Source: CAWCXF01 sp963799455
GTDB taxonomy: Bacteria > Pseudomonadota > Alphaproteobacteria > Rhodobacterales > Rhodobacteraceae
DNA length: 64,000 nt
Direction of reading: 5' to 3'
Assembly (NCBI GenBank): GCA_963799455.1
Contig: CAWCXF010000008.1
Location: 62,001 to 126,000, forward strand
Shown here: one piece after another, positions 1-8,129 of the stretch
Layout: every line of letters begins with the position of its first letter
Position numbering within the stretch: the stretch's first letter is position 1
Program-made: the position numbers and the translations under genes
The notes under the pieces: model-generated
Database searches by the model: none
What the model was told of the DNA's origin: nothing
What the model saw: the letters and a program-made list of their open reading frames with translations, nothing else

Positions 1-2
1 CG

Positions 3-491
3 CCCGCGGCCGTCTATCGCCATTTCGACGGGCGAGAGGAGCTGATCGCCGAGGTCGCGCGCCAGGGCTTCGAGATCTTCGCGGACCTCATGGAGCACGC
101 GCACGACACCGGCGGCCCCTCGGCGCTCTCGAAGCTGGAGGCGACGGGGCGGGCCTACCTCGCCTTCGCGCGCCGCTTCCCCGGCCACTACATCGCCATG
201 TTCGAGAGCGGCGTGTCGATCGCGCGCACGCCCGAGCTGGCGGCGCCCGCGCGGCGCGCCTTCGGCGTGCTCGAGCGCGCGGCGGGCGAGATCTCGGCCC
301 ACATCCCGCCCGAGCGCCGCCCGCCCGCCCAGATGGTCTCCGCCCACATCTGGGCGATGAGCCACGGCGTGGTCGAGCTCTTCGCGCGCGGCTCGCCCGG
401 CACCAAGGCGCCGTTCCCGCCCGAGGATCTGCTGGAGACGGGGATCGGCGTCTACCTGCGCGGCTTGGGGCTCGTGGAGCAGGACGCCTGA
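3..491 (+). CDS. TetR-family transcriptional regulator, C-terminal part (5' end outside window)
   Basis: The reading frame is open from base 3 and starts inside the DNA-binding domain: the first residues, PAAVYRHFDGREELIAEV, match the recognition helix and following helix of TetR proteins (the Y-x-H-F core is typical). The remaining ~140 residues fit a TetR C-terminal ligand/dimerisation domain; its ligand cannot be told from sequence. The stop at 489-491 lies inside the 3' end of the convergent ABC ATPase gene, so the two genes overlap tail to tail by 40 bp. It is not obviously the regulator of that transporter, because the start and promoter are outside the window. Confidence 0.85.
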   Translation, partial: PAAVYRHFDGREELIAEVARQGFEIFADLMEHAHDTGGPSALSKLEATGRAYLAFARRFPGHYIAMFESGVSIARTPELAAPARRAFGVLERAAGEISAHIPPERRPPAQMVSAHIWAMSHGVVELFARGSPGTKAPFPPEDLLETGIGVYLRGLGLVEQDA

Positions 492-1573
492 GGCGCGCGC
501 GTCGCCGGGAACACCACCAGCGCGCGCGGATCCCAGGCCAGCCGCACGGGCGCGCCCCGCTCCAGCACCTCGCGGCCCATGACGTTCTTCATGCTGACGG
601 TCACGGGCCGCGGCGCGCCGGGCAGCGCCACGTCGTAGTAGGTCATGTCGCCGTAGTAGGCGCGCTCCTCGACGCGCCCCTCGGCGATCCGGCCCGGCGG
701 CGCCTCGCCGCCGAACACCACGTTGAGCGTCTCGGGCCTCATGCCCGCGTCGAGGGCGCCCGCGCCCAGGCCCTCGGGCGCCTGGTCGGGCGCGATCTCG
801 GCGCGCCCGAGCCCTGCGATCTCGACCGCGCCGTCCCCGTCCGGGGTCGCCGGCAGGAAGTTCATCACGCCGATGAACTCGGCCACCTGGCGCGTGGCGG
901 GCCGGGCGTAGAGCGTCTGGGGGGCGGCGAGCTGGGCGATGGCGCCCTCGAACATCACCGCCACGCGGTCCGACAGGATCAGCGCCTCCTCCTGGTCGTG
1001 GGTGACGAGGACGAAGGTGACGCCGACCTGCCGCTGGAGCCTCCGAAGCTCCATCTGCATCGTCTCGCGCAGCTTGCGGTCGAGCGCCGACAAGGGCTCG
1101 TCGAGCAGCAGCACGCGCGGGCGCAGGATCAGCGCGCGCGCCAGCGCCACGCGCTGGCGCTGGCCGCCCGAGAGCGCGTGGGCGGCGCGGCCTCCGTAGC
1201 CCGCCAGCCCCACCATGCCGAGCGCCGCCTCGACGCGCGAGGCGCGCTCAAGCCGCGAGAGGCCCGAGCGGCGCAGGCCGAAGGCGACGTTCTCGGCGAC
1301 GCTCAGATGCGGGAAGATGGCGTAGGACTGGAACACCATGTTGGTCGGACGGCGGTTCGGGGGCACGCCGCGCATGTCGCGCCCGTCGATCGCGACGCGC
1401 CCGCCCGAGACGGCCTCGAAGCCCGCGACGACGCGCAGCAGCGTGGTCTTGCCGCAGCCCGAGGGGCCGAGCAGCGAGAAGAACTCGCCCTCGGCGATCT
1501 CCAGATCGACCGAGCGCAGCGCGTGGTAGCCGCCGAACCACTTGTCCACGCCCTCGAGCGCGATCAGGCTCAC
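452..1573 (-). CDS. ABC transporter ATP-binding protein, spermidine/putrescine (PotA) type
   Basis: Energises import by the two permeases encoded just upstream. The 373-residue product shows Walker A GPSGCGKT (36-43), Q-loop Q82, signature LSGGQ (134-138), Walker B VLLLDEP (154-160), H-loop H192 and a C-terminal TOBE region (about 280-360), the PotA/CysA/FbpC layout. The GTG start at 1573 overlaps the upstream permease stop (GTGA), implying translational coupling. No periplasmic binding protein gene is in the operon, so the substrate stays open; polyamine is inferred from family resemblance, and other PotABC-like systems move opines or small organic acids. Confidence 0.88.
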   Translation of the reverse strand: MSLIALEGVDKWFGGYHALRSVDLEIAEGEFFSLLGPSGCGKTTLLRVVAGFEAVSGGRVAIDGRDMRGVPPNRRPTNMVFQSYAIFPHLSVAENVAFGLRRSGLSRLERASRVEAALGMVGLAGYGGRAAHALSGGQRQRVALARALILRPRVLLLDEPLSALDRKLRETMQMELRRLQRQVGVTFVLVTHDQEEALILSDRVAVMFEGAIAQLAAPQTLYARPATRQVAEFIGVMNFLPATPDGDGAVEIAGLGRAEIAPDQAPEGLGAGALDAGMRPETLNVVFGGEAPPGRIAEGRVEERAYYGDMTYYDVALPGAPRPVTVSMKNVMGREVLERGAPVRLAWDPRALVVFPATRAPQASCSTSPKPRR

Positions 1574-2379
1574 GCGACGCCCCCCTGGTCCCGCATCCCC
1601 GCCCGCGCGAGCCCGCGGCGGCGCGCCGCCTCCGCCGCCGCGACGAGGACCACGGAGAGCACCACCAGGACGGTGCCGAGCGCCATCACCACCGGGATGC
1701 GCTGGGGGAAGCGCAGCTGGCCCCAGAGGTAGACCGGCAGCGTGGGATCGCTCCCCGAGAGGAAGAAGGCGACGATGAACTCGTCGAGCGAGATGGTGAA
1801 GGAGATCAACAGCGCCGAGACGAGGCCGGGCGCGACCAGCGGCAGGGTCACGCGGGCGAAGGCCGAGAGCCGCGTCTCGCCCAGGTCGCGCGCGGCCTCC
1901 TCCATCGCGGGGTCGAGCGACTGGAACGCGCCGTTGAGGACCGCGACGGCGAAGGGCGTGCAGATCAGCACGTGGCCCGCGACGACCGTGAGCATCGACA
2001 GCTCCAGCCCGACCTGGAGGAACAACACGAGGAGCGCCACCGCGACGATGATCTCGGGCAGCACCAAGGGCAGCATGATCGCGCCGAGCACGGCGCGGCG
2101 CCCGGGGAAGCGGTGCCGGGTGCCGGCGCGCGCGGCGCACACGCCCAGCAGCGTGGCGAGGAGCGCGGTGACGACGGCGATCAGGACCGAGTTGCCGGCA
2201 GCCTGCCGCAGCGCGCCCACCTCGACCAGCTCGGCGAACCAGCGCGTCGTGAAGCCCCGGAGCGGGAAGGCGACGATGGCGCTGTCGTTGAAGGCGAAGA
2301 GCGGCAGGAGCGCGATCGGCGCGTAGAGGAACGCGACGTAGGCGGCCGCGTAGGCCGCGAGCCAGCCGCCCCTGCTCAC
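1570..2379 (-). CDS. ABC transporter permease, PotC type
   Basis: Inner-membrane permease of 269 residues with about six hydrophobic segments and the EAA cytoplasmic loop that docks the ATPase (EEAARDLGETR, about 160-180). N-terminal motif FNDSAIVAFPLRGFT is typical of PotC homologues. It begins at a GTG (2379) overlapping the stop of the preceding permease gene (GTGA) and ends overlapping the ATPase start, so the three genes are one transcription and translation unit. It forms the heterodimeric pore with the PotB-type subunit. Confidence 0.88.
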   Translation of the reverse strand: MSRGGWLAAYAAAYVAFLYAPIALLPLFAFNDSAIVAFPLRGFTTRWFAELVEVGALRQAAGNSVLIAVVTALLATLLGVCAARAGTRHRFPGRRAVLGAIMLPLVLPEIIVAVALLVLFLQVGLELSMLTVVAGHVLICTPFAVAVLNGAFQSLDPAMEEAARDLGETRLSAFARVTLPLVAPGLVSALLISFTISLDEFIVAFFLSGSDPTLPVYLWGQLRFPQRIPVVMALGTVLVVLSVVLVAAAEAARRRGLARAGMRDQGGVA

Positions 2380-3272
2380 CCGCCCCGGCCCCCGAGGAAC
2401 CGGCGGTTGAGCGCCACGAAGCCGAGCGCCACCACCGTGACCGCGATCATCGACAGCACCGCGAGCGCGGCGCCGAGCGGCGCGTCGTTGAGGCGCAGGA
2501 ACTGGGTCTGGATCATGGTGGCGATCATCGCGCCCTCGGGGCCGCCGACGAGGCGCGGCGTCACGTAGTCGCCGACGGTGGGGATGAAGACGATGAGGCT
2601 GGCCGCGATCACGCCCGGCATGGCCAAGGGCAGCGTCACGCGCCCGAAGGCGGTGACGCGGCTCTCGCCGAGGTCGCGCGCGGCCTCGATCAGCGAGCGG
2701 TCGATGCGCTCCAGGCTCACGAAGATCGGCAGGATGGCGAAGGGCGCGAAGGCGTGCGCGAGCGTGATGACGACCGCGTTGGCGTTGTAGAGGATCGCGG
2801 TGACGGGCTCGTCCACGATCCCCAGGGACATCAGCGCGGTGTTGAGCACGCCGTTGTAGCCCAGGATCACCTTCCACAGGAACACGCGGATCAGGTAGGA
2901 GGTCCAGAACGGCAGCGTGATCAGGAACAGCCACAGCGACTTGCGACCAGGGGCCACGTTGAAGCTGACGTGGTAGGCGATCGGGAAGGCCAGCGCCACG
3001 GTGACGAGCGTCACGGCGCCGGCGATGGCGAGCGAGCGCCCGATGAGCTGGCGGTAGATCGGCTCGCCCAGCGCCTCGCGGTAGTTGTCGAGGCGGAAGG
3101 TGGTGTCGAGCGTCAGGTAATCCTGCGTCCAGAAGCTGAGGAGGATCACCGCCGCGAGGGGCGCCGCGAGCATCGCGACCGTGTAGAGCGCGGGCGGCGC
3201 CACCAGCGCCAGCCCCCGGCGGGCCTCGGCGTCGAGCCGCCGCGCGCGCGGCGCGGCGGGGATGTCGATCAA
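2376..3272 (-). CDS. ABC transporter permease, PotB type
   Basis: The 298-residue inner-membrane permease is first in the transporter operon. It has a short cytoplasmic N-terminus, about six membrane spans and an EAA loop (EAARDLGESRVTAFGRVTLP, 196-215). The segment FWTSYLIRVFLWKVIL (about 122-137) is characteristic of PotB. It lies 90 bp downstream of rpsI on the same strand with no evident terminator or promoter between them, so read-through from the ribosomal protein operon is possible. No solute-binding gene is present on either side in this window. Confidence 0.87.
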   Translation of the reverse strand: MIDIPAAPRARRLDAEARRGLALVAPPALYTVAMLAAPLAAVILLSFWTQDYLTLDTTFRLDNYREALGEPIYRQLIGRSLAIAGAVTLVTVALAFPIAYHVSFNVAPGRKSLWLFLITLPFWTSYLIRVFLWKVILGYNGVLNTALMSLGIVDEPVTAILYNANAVVITLAHAFAPFAILPIFVSLERIDRSLIEAARDLGESRVTAFGRVTLPLAMPGVIAASLIVFIPTVGDYVTPRLVGGPEGAMIATMIQTQFLRLNDAPLGAALAVLSMIAVTVVALGFVALNRRFLGGRGG

Positions 3273-3362
3273 CGGGGCGTCTCCATCACCCGGCCGAGCA
3301 TGACGCGGCGCCCGCGGAAGGCAAGGCGGTCGATGGGGCCGCCCCGGCCCCTGCCCGAGGAC

Positions 3363-3878
3363 TCAGCGCTTGGAGAACTGGAAGCTGCGGCGGGCCTTGC
3401 GCCGGCCGTACTTCTTGCGCTCCACCACGCGGCTGTCGCGCGTGAGAAAGCCCGCCGCCTTGAGCGCGGGGCGGTGCGAGGGCTCGTAGCGCTGGAGCGC
3501 CTCGCTGATGCCGTGGCGCACGGCGCCGGCCTGGCCCGAGAGCCCGCCGCCCTTGACGGTCGCCATCACGTCGAACTGCCCCTCGACGCCGGTGATCTGG
3601 AAGGGCTGGCGCAGGATCATCTGGAGCACAGGCCGGGCGAAGTATGCGTCCATCGCCTTGCCGTTGACCGTCACGCGGCCCGGACCCGGCTTGACCCAGA
3701 CGCGGGCCACCGCGTCCTTGCGCTTGCCGGTGGCGTAGGCGCGGCCCAGCTCGTCGCGGATGGGCTCTCGGGGGGCCGCGGCCATCCGGAGCGTCTCGGG
3801 CTCGTCGCCGAGGCGGCCGGCCACGTCCTCGCCCACGGCCTCGCGGAGCCCTTCGAGGGTGCGGATCTCGTCGGCCAT
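3363..3878 (-). CDS. rpsI: 30S ribosomal protein S9
   Basis: 171 residues. The S9 core begins at about residue 47 (AYATGKRKDAVARVWVKPG) and ends with the conserved basic tail RKKYGRRKARRSFQFSKR, whose last residues reach the P-site tRNA. The ~45-residue acidic N-terminal extension is longer than in enterobacteria but extensions of this kind are common in alphaproteobacterial S9. It follows rplM with one base between the rplM stop and the ATG, so it is co-translated from the rplM promoter. Confidence 0.98.
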   Translation of the reverse strand: MADEIRTLEGLREAVGEDVAGRLGDEPETLRMAAAPREPIRDELGRAYATGKRKDAVARVWVKPGPGRVTVNGKAMDAYFARPVLQMILRQPFQITGVEGQFDVMATVKGGGLSGQAGAVRHGISEALQRYEPSHRPALKAAGFLTRDSRVVERKKYGRRKARRSFQFSKR

Positions 3879-3879
3879 G

Positions 3880-4341
3880 TCAGTCCCTCGTGTTCTTGGG
3901 GTTCATGCCCGCCACGTCGAGCGCCTCGGGCTCCTGCGCCGCGTGCGGGTGCTCGGTGCCGGCATAGACGCGCAGGTTGGTCATCAGCTTGCGCGACAGC
4001 TTGTTGGAGGGCAGCATCCGGCGCACGGCCATCTGCACCACGCGCTCGGGGTGCTCGCCCGTCAGGATCCGGTCGGCGTTGGTGGACTTGATGCCGCCGG
4101 GGTAGCCGGTGTGGCGGTAGTACATCCGGTCGGTGCGCTTGCGCCCGGTGATCTGCACCTTCTCGGCGTTGACCACAATCACGTTGTCGCCGGTGTCCAT
4201 GTGCGGCGTGAAGATCGCCTTGTGCTTGCCGCGCAGGCGCTGGGCTATGACCGAGGCGAGCCGGCCGAGCACCACGCCCTCGGCGTCGATGACGACCCAA
4301 CGCTTCTCGATGTCGGCCGGGGTGGCGCTGAAGGTCTTCAT
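3880..4341 (-). CDS. rplM: 50S ribosomal protein L13
   Basis: 153-residue L13, full length. Recognisable segments include RWVVIDAEGVVLGRLAS near the N-terminus, TGDNVIVVNAEKV and the YYRHTGYPGG motif. The ATG at 4341 is preceded by a GGAGGAG ribosome-binding site; the frame stays open further upstream, but that stretch contains the promoter and has no L13 similarity. First gene of the rplM-rpsI operon. Confidence 0.98.
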   Translation of the reverse strand: MKTFSATPADIEKRWVVIDAEGVVLGRLASVIAQRLRGKHKAIFTPHMDTGDNVIVVNAEKVQITGRKRTDRMYYRHTGYPGGIKSTNADRILTGEHPERVVQMAVRRMLPSNKLSRKLMTNLRVYAGTEHPHAAQEPEALDVAGMNPKNTRD

Positions 4342-4367
4342 GGCTCCTCCGATGTCTCGAAGCGCGC

Positions 4368-4395
4368 CTTCTAGCCGCAGCGGCGGCGGCGTCAA
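4368..4395 (-). promoter_or_regulatory. Sigma-70-type promoter of rplM-rpsI
   Basis: Read on the minus strand: -35 TTGACG (4390-4395), 16-bp spacer, -10 TAGAAG (4368-4373), predicting a start near 4361 and a ~20-nt leader ending in the GGAGGAG ribosome-binding site of rplM. The same -35/-10 layout precedes rplU at 19682-19709, which strengthens the call. Confidence 0.65.
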
Positions 4396-4537
4396 GGGTG
4401 AAACGACGCGCGAGGGGTCGAAAGCGCATCCTCCGCAAGCGGTTATCAATGAGGTATCCCGTTACCGCAAACCCGGAGGATCGCCCTCGGGCGTCGGGCC
4501 GGTTGCGGTCGGCGCGCGCCTCGGGCACCTCGCGGCG

Positions 4538-5044
4538 ATGGCCGGCCCGCTGATCGTGACGCTCGATCTGGGCGCGCACCAAGCGCGCTACGACGCGCTG
4601 CGCGACGCCCATTTCCCGCCCCGCGACTACCGCCTGCCCGCGCATCTGACCCTGTTCCACCGGCTTCCGGGCGAGGAGGAGGCGGCGATCGCGGCCCATC
4701 TCGGAGCCGTGGCCAAGGCCGCGGCGCCCCTGCCGCTGACCTTCGCGGAGCCGATGCCGCTCGGCCGGGGCTGGGCGGTGCGGGTGCGCTCGCCGGCGGC
4801 GCTGGCGCTGCGCGCGGCGCTGGCGGCGCATTGGTCGGCGTGGCTCACCCCGCAGGATCGCGGGTTCAGGCCGCACGTCACGATCCAGAACAAGGCCGAC
4901 GCGGACACGACGCGGGCCACGGGCGAGATCCTGGCGCGCGAGTTCGAGCCGCACGAGGGCGTCTCGCCGGCGATGCGGCTGTGGCGCTACCGGGGCGGGC
5001 CGTGGGAGGCCGCGGGGTGCCACCGCTTCGCCAAGGCCGCCTAG
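4538..5044 (+). CDS. 2H phosphoesterase / 2'-5' RNA ligase family protein (LigT-like)
   Basis: A 168-residue protein with two H-x-T motifs, H36-L-T and H113-V-T, spaced as in the 2H phosphoesterase superfamily (bacterial ThpR/LigT, 2',3'-cyclic phosphodiesterases). These histidines form the two-fold symmetric active site. The RNA substrate in vivo is not known for this family. The chosen ATG (4538) begins the conserved first strand (LIVTLDLG); the longer upstream frame is antisense to rplM. It ends at a CTAG that also encodes the stop of the convergent thioesterase gene. Confidence 0.8.
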   Translation: MAGPLIVTLDLGAHQARYDALRDAHFPPRDYRLPAHLTLFHRLPGEEEAAIAAHLGAVAKAAAPLPLTFAEPMPLGRGWAVRVRSPAALALRAALAAHWSAWLTPQDRGFRPHVTIQNKADADTTRATGEILAREFEPHEGVSPAMRLWRYRGGPWEAAGCHRFAKAA

Positions 5045-5460
5045 CGCGGCGGGATCGAGTAGGTCAGCGAGGCGCGCGCGACCGGCGCGTCGCGCCCTTC
5101 CGAGCGGATCAGCACGTCGCCCACCGCGAGCACGCGGCCGAGCTTGAGGAGCCGCGTCTCGGCCAGGAGGTCGCAGCCTGCGGCGGGGCGGCGCATGAAG
5201 TCGATGGCGCAGGAGGTGGTGACGGCGAGCGCGACGGGGCCGATGCGCGCGAGCACCGCGAGGTAGACGCCCACGTCCGCGAGCGCGAAGATCGACGGCC
5301 CCGAGACGGTGCCGCCGGGCCGCAGGTGCCGCTCGGCGACGCGCAGGCGCACCGTGAGGGCGTCCTCCGACAGCGCCTCGACGGCGAAGTCGTCCGCCAC
5401 CTGCGGGAACGCCTCGGCCATGAACGCCGCCAGATCCTCGACCGTCATCGCCAGCGGCAT
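5041..5460 (-). CDS. PaaI/YdiI-type hotdog-fold thioesterase
   Basis: 139 residues, the usual size for a single-hotdog acyl-CoA thioesterase. The helix segment HLRPGGTVSGPSIFALADVG corresponds to the conserved region that carries catalytic residues in PaaI-type enzymes, and TSCAIDFMRRP to the following core strand. The ATG at 5460 has a GAGGGAA ribosome-binding site; an in-frame ATG 57 bases upstream would add residues lacking similarity. Convergent with the 2H phosphoesterase gene (shared CTAG). It probably hydrolyses small or aromatic acyl-CoAs; the substrate is not indicated by neighbours. Confidence 0.8.
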   Translation of the reverse strand: MPLAMTVEDLAAFMAEAFPQVADDFAVEALSEDALTVRLRVAERHLRPGGTVSGPSIFALADVGVYLAVLARIGPVALAVTTSCAIDFMRRPAAGCDLLAETRLLKLGRVLAVGDVLIRSEGRDAPVARASLTYSIPPR

Positions 5461-5518
5461 AGGTTCCCTCGCCTGTGGTCCGGGCGTAGGCTTGGCGCGG
5501 GCCGGCCGGGAGGACAAG

Positions 5519-6308
5519 ATGATCGAGCGCGAGGATTCTGACCTGCGAGGGCGGGGGCAGGATGAGGCGGCTGACGCTCGCCGACCCCGAGCGCCTCAAC
5601 GCGCTCTCGGACGAGATGCTGGCCGCGCTCAAAGGCGCGATGGAGGAGGCAGCAGGGAGCGACGCGCGGGTCGTCGTGCTCGCGGCCCATGGCAAAGCGT
5701 TCTGCGCGGGCCACGACCTGCGCCAGATGCAGGCGATGCGCCAGGCCGAGGACGGCGGCGCCGCGGCCTTCGCGGACCTCTTCGCGCGCTGCGCCGAGGT
5801 GATGACGCTGATCCAGCGGATCCCGCAGCCCGTGATCGCCGAGGTCCAGGGCGCGGCCGTCGCGGCGGGCTGCCAGCTCGTCGCCTCCTGCGACATGGCG
5901 GTGGCGTCGGAGTCGGCGCGCTTCGGCGTCAACGGGGTGTCGATCGGGCTCTTCTGCTCGACGCCGATGGTGGCGCTCACGCGCGCCGTGCCGCGCAAGG
6001 CGGCCTTCGAGATGCTGACCACCGGCCGGATCGTCGAGGCGGAGGAGGCGCTTCGGATCGGCCTCGTCAACCGGCTCGCGGCGCCCGCGGCGCTGCGGGA
6101 CGAGGCCATGGCGCTCGCGCAGGCCGTCGCCGGCAAGCTCTCGGCCGCGGTGCGGATCGGCAAGCGCACCTTCTACGAGCAGGCCGAGATGGGGCTCGAC
6201 GACGCCTACGCCCATGCCGGCGCGGCGATGGCCGAGAACATGGGGCTCGGCGACACCGCGGAGGGCATCGCCGCCTTCCTGGAGAAGCGCCCGCCGCGCT
6301 GGGGCTAG
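5519..6308 (+). pseudogene. Enoyl-CoA hydratase/isomerase family protein (ECHDC3-like), apparent 1-nt frameshift near the start
   Basis: From 5562 the frame encodes 248 residues of a crotonase-fold protein: LADPERLNALSDEML, AHGKAFCAGHDLRQM (oxyanion hole), QGAAVAAGCQLVASCDMAVA and GLFCSTPMVAL, the last typical of the ECHDC3 group. The ATG at 5562 has a poor ribosome-binding site, whereas an ATG at 5519 has GGGAGG six bases upstream and encodes MIEREDSDLRG, a plausible normal N-terminus, in another frame. Deleting one G from the run at 5553-5557 joins the two. So either the gene is shifted (real or sequence error) or translation starts at 5562 and the protein works slightly shortened. Confidence 0.7.
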
Positions 6309-6309
6309 A

Positions 6310-6415
6310 GAGCGCCTCCCAGCCCGACCGAGCCGGTCGGGCGCTCGGGAAACGCGACCACGAGGGGGCCTGGAGCGCCCGCGCCGGTCCCCGCGCGCCC
6401 CGCCGGAACGCGCTC
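6310..6415 (+). repeat. ~106-bp intergenic element with terminal inverted repeats, copy 1
   Basis: Starts one base after the stop codon of the enoyl-CoA hydratase-like gene. Ends are inverted repeats: GAGCGCCTCC at 6310 and GGAACGCGCTC at 6405-6415. An internal palindrome, CCCGACCGAGCCGGTCGGG, lies near the left end. A second copy in the same orientation to its upstream gene sits at 36524-36623. It could fold into a long hairpin in the mRNA and act as terminator or 3' stabiliser; no ORF inside. Confidence 0.7.
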
Positions 6416-6644
6416 CGGGCCGCGGACGGGCTGCGGACGGGCTGCGGACGGGGGCCGCGAGGCCCTCGCGGGACGGCTCCGCCGGGCGTCCCAGAGCCGC
6501 CTCCACCCCCGGATCGAGGGCAGCGGGACGACGGCTCGGGCGGGATCCGCCCGCGCTCCGGTTGCCCGGCGGCCGATCGGATGCGGGGTGGCATTCGCGC
6601 CCGTGGCGGGGCCGGACCCCTGCCGACCCGCCGACGGGCGGCGT
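6416..6644. other. Gene-free interval between convergent genes
   Basis: Together with the preceding repeat this makes a 336-bp gap between the convergent hydratase and carboxypeptidase genes. It begins with an 11-bp direct repeat (GCGGACGGGCT) in tandem at about 6420-6450, followed by G/C-rich sequence without a supported ORF, RNA or promoter. Confidence 0.5.
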
Positions 6645-8129
6645 TCAGAACCCGTAGAGCGCGCCGAACTTGGCCTCCAGGTAGTCGAGCAGCGGCCCCT
6701 CGGAGACGGCCGCCCCGGTCGCCTGCCCGATCAGCGCGCGCGGCTCGTGGAGGCCGCCGTGGCGCTGGACGCGCTCGCGCAGCCAGCCGGTGGCGGGCGA
6801 CGGGTCGCCGCGCGCCAGCGCCCCGTCGAGGTCCGGCAGGTCGCGCCTGAGCGCCGCGTGCAGGCAGCCGGCGTAGACGTTGCCTAAGGAGTAGGTCGGG
6901 AAGTAGCCGAAGAGGCCCACCGACCAGTGGACGTCCTGCAGGCAGCCGTTCGACGGGCGGTCCACGGGCAGGCCGAAGTCTCGCTCGAAGCGCTCGTTCC
7001 AGGCGGAGGGCAGGTCGGCCGCCTCCAGGTCGCCCGCGATCATCGCCCGCTCGAGGTCGAAGCGCATGAGCACATGGAGGTTGTAGTGCACCTCGTCGGC
7101 CTCGGTGCGGATGTAGCCCGGCGCCACGCGGTTGATCGCGCCGTAGAGCGCGTCGGCGTCGGGCGTGGAGAGCGCGCCGAAAATGCCTGTCATGCGCTCG
7201 AAGAGCCAGCCCGCGAAGGCGCGCGAGCGGCCGAGCTGGTTTTCGTAGAGCCGCGACTGGCTCTCGTGGACGCCCATCGAGACGCCCTGGCCGATCGGCG
7301 TCAGATGGTGGGCCGGATCCACCCCTTGCTCGTAGGCGGCGTGGCCGGTCTCGTGGATGGTCGAGAAGAGGCAGTTCATCGGGTCGCGCGGGTCGGTGCG
7401 GGTGGTGATGCGCACGTCGAGGCCGCTCCCCGAGCTGAACGGATGGACCGCGAGGTCGATCCGCCCGCGGGCCATGTCGTAGCCGAAGGCCACCGCGACC
7501 TCGGAGGCGAGCAGGAGCTGCGCGGGCTCGGGGAAGTCGCCGGTCAGCGGGTCGGGCTTGGGCGCGTGCCCGATGGCCTCGCTCATCGCCCTGAGGCGCG
7601 GGCGCAGGGCGCCGAACATCGCCTCGAGATCGGCCGCGGTGGCGCCGGGCTCGTAGTCGTCGAGGAGCGCGTCGTAGAGGTCGCCGTCTTTGGCCAAGGC
7701 CGCGGCCTCCTCGCGCTTGAGGCGCAGCACCTCGCGCAGCATCGGGGCGAAGGCGTCGAAGTCCTCCGCGGCGCGGGCCTCGGCCCAGACGCCTTGGGCG
7801 GTCGAGGTGACGCGGGCGATCTCCGCCGCGAGGCGGGCGGGCACGCGGGTCGCGCGGTCGAAGCCGCGACGGATCAGGCGCAGGTTGGCGCGCTGCACGT
7901 CGGTGGAGGGACGGGCCGCGGCCAGCCATTCGCCCACCTGCGGGGCCATGCGGCGCGCGTGCAGGACGCCCTCGATCGCGGCCATCTCCTCGGCGCGCTG
8001 GGGGGCGGCGCCGCGCGGCATCACGGTCTCCTGGTCCCAGCCGAGGCGCCCGGCGATCTGCCCCAGCGCCTCCGTCTCGCGCTGGTGGGCCATCAGCGCG
8101 TCGTAGGCGCTGGGGAGGGGGGCGTTCAT
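6645..8129 (-). CDS. Carboxypeptidase M32 (Taq-type metallocarboxypeptidase)
   Basis: 494 residues, the normal length for peptidase family M32. The zinc site HETGH is at 259-263, preceded by the family motif HPFSSGSG (229-236), with DVRITTR (238-244) and, downstream, a conserved YNLHVLMRFDLE segment. It removes C-terminal residues from peptides in the cytoplasm; no signal peptide is seen. The ATG at 8129 overlaps the ctaA stop (ATGA), so it is translationally coupled to heme A synthase, although the two have no known functional link. Confidence 0.93.
   Translation of the reverse strand: MNAPLPSAYDALMAHQRETEALGQIAGRLGWDQETVMPRGAAPQRAEEMAAIEGVLHARRMAPQVGEWLAAARPSTDVQRANLRLIRRGFDRATRVPARLAAEIARVTSTAQGVWAEARAAEDFDAFAPMLREVLRLKREEAAALAKDGDLYDALLDDYEPGATAADLEAMFGALRPRLRAMSEAIGHAPKPDPLTGDFPEPAQLLLASEVAVAFGYDMARGRIDLAVHPFSSGSGLDVRITTRTDPRDPMNCLFSTIHETGHAAYEQGVDPAHHLTPIGQGVSMGVHESQSRLYENQLGRSRAFAGWLFERMTGIFGALSTPDADALYGAINRVAPGYIRTEADEVHYNLHVLMRFDLERAMIAGDLEAADLPSAWNERFERDFGLPVDRPSNGCLQDVHWSVGLFGYFPTYSLGNVYAGCLHAALRRDLPDLDGALARGDPSPATGWLRERVQRHGGLHEPRALIGQATGAAVSEGPLLDYLEAKFGALYGF

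Noticed and set aside
2754..4091. Very long open frames antisense to the ABC transporter, ribosomal, ccm and GH13 genes
   Set aside because: Their products are Arg/Ala/Gly/Pro-rich with no family resemblance; at this G+C content stop codons are rare in the antisense and off frames, and the opposite strand encodes clear proteins.
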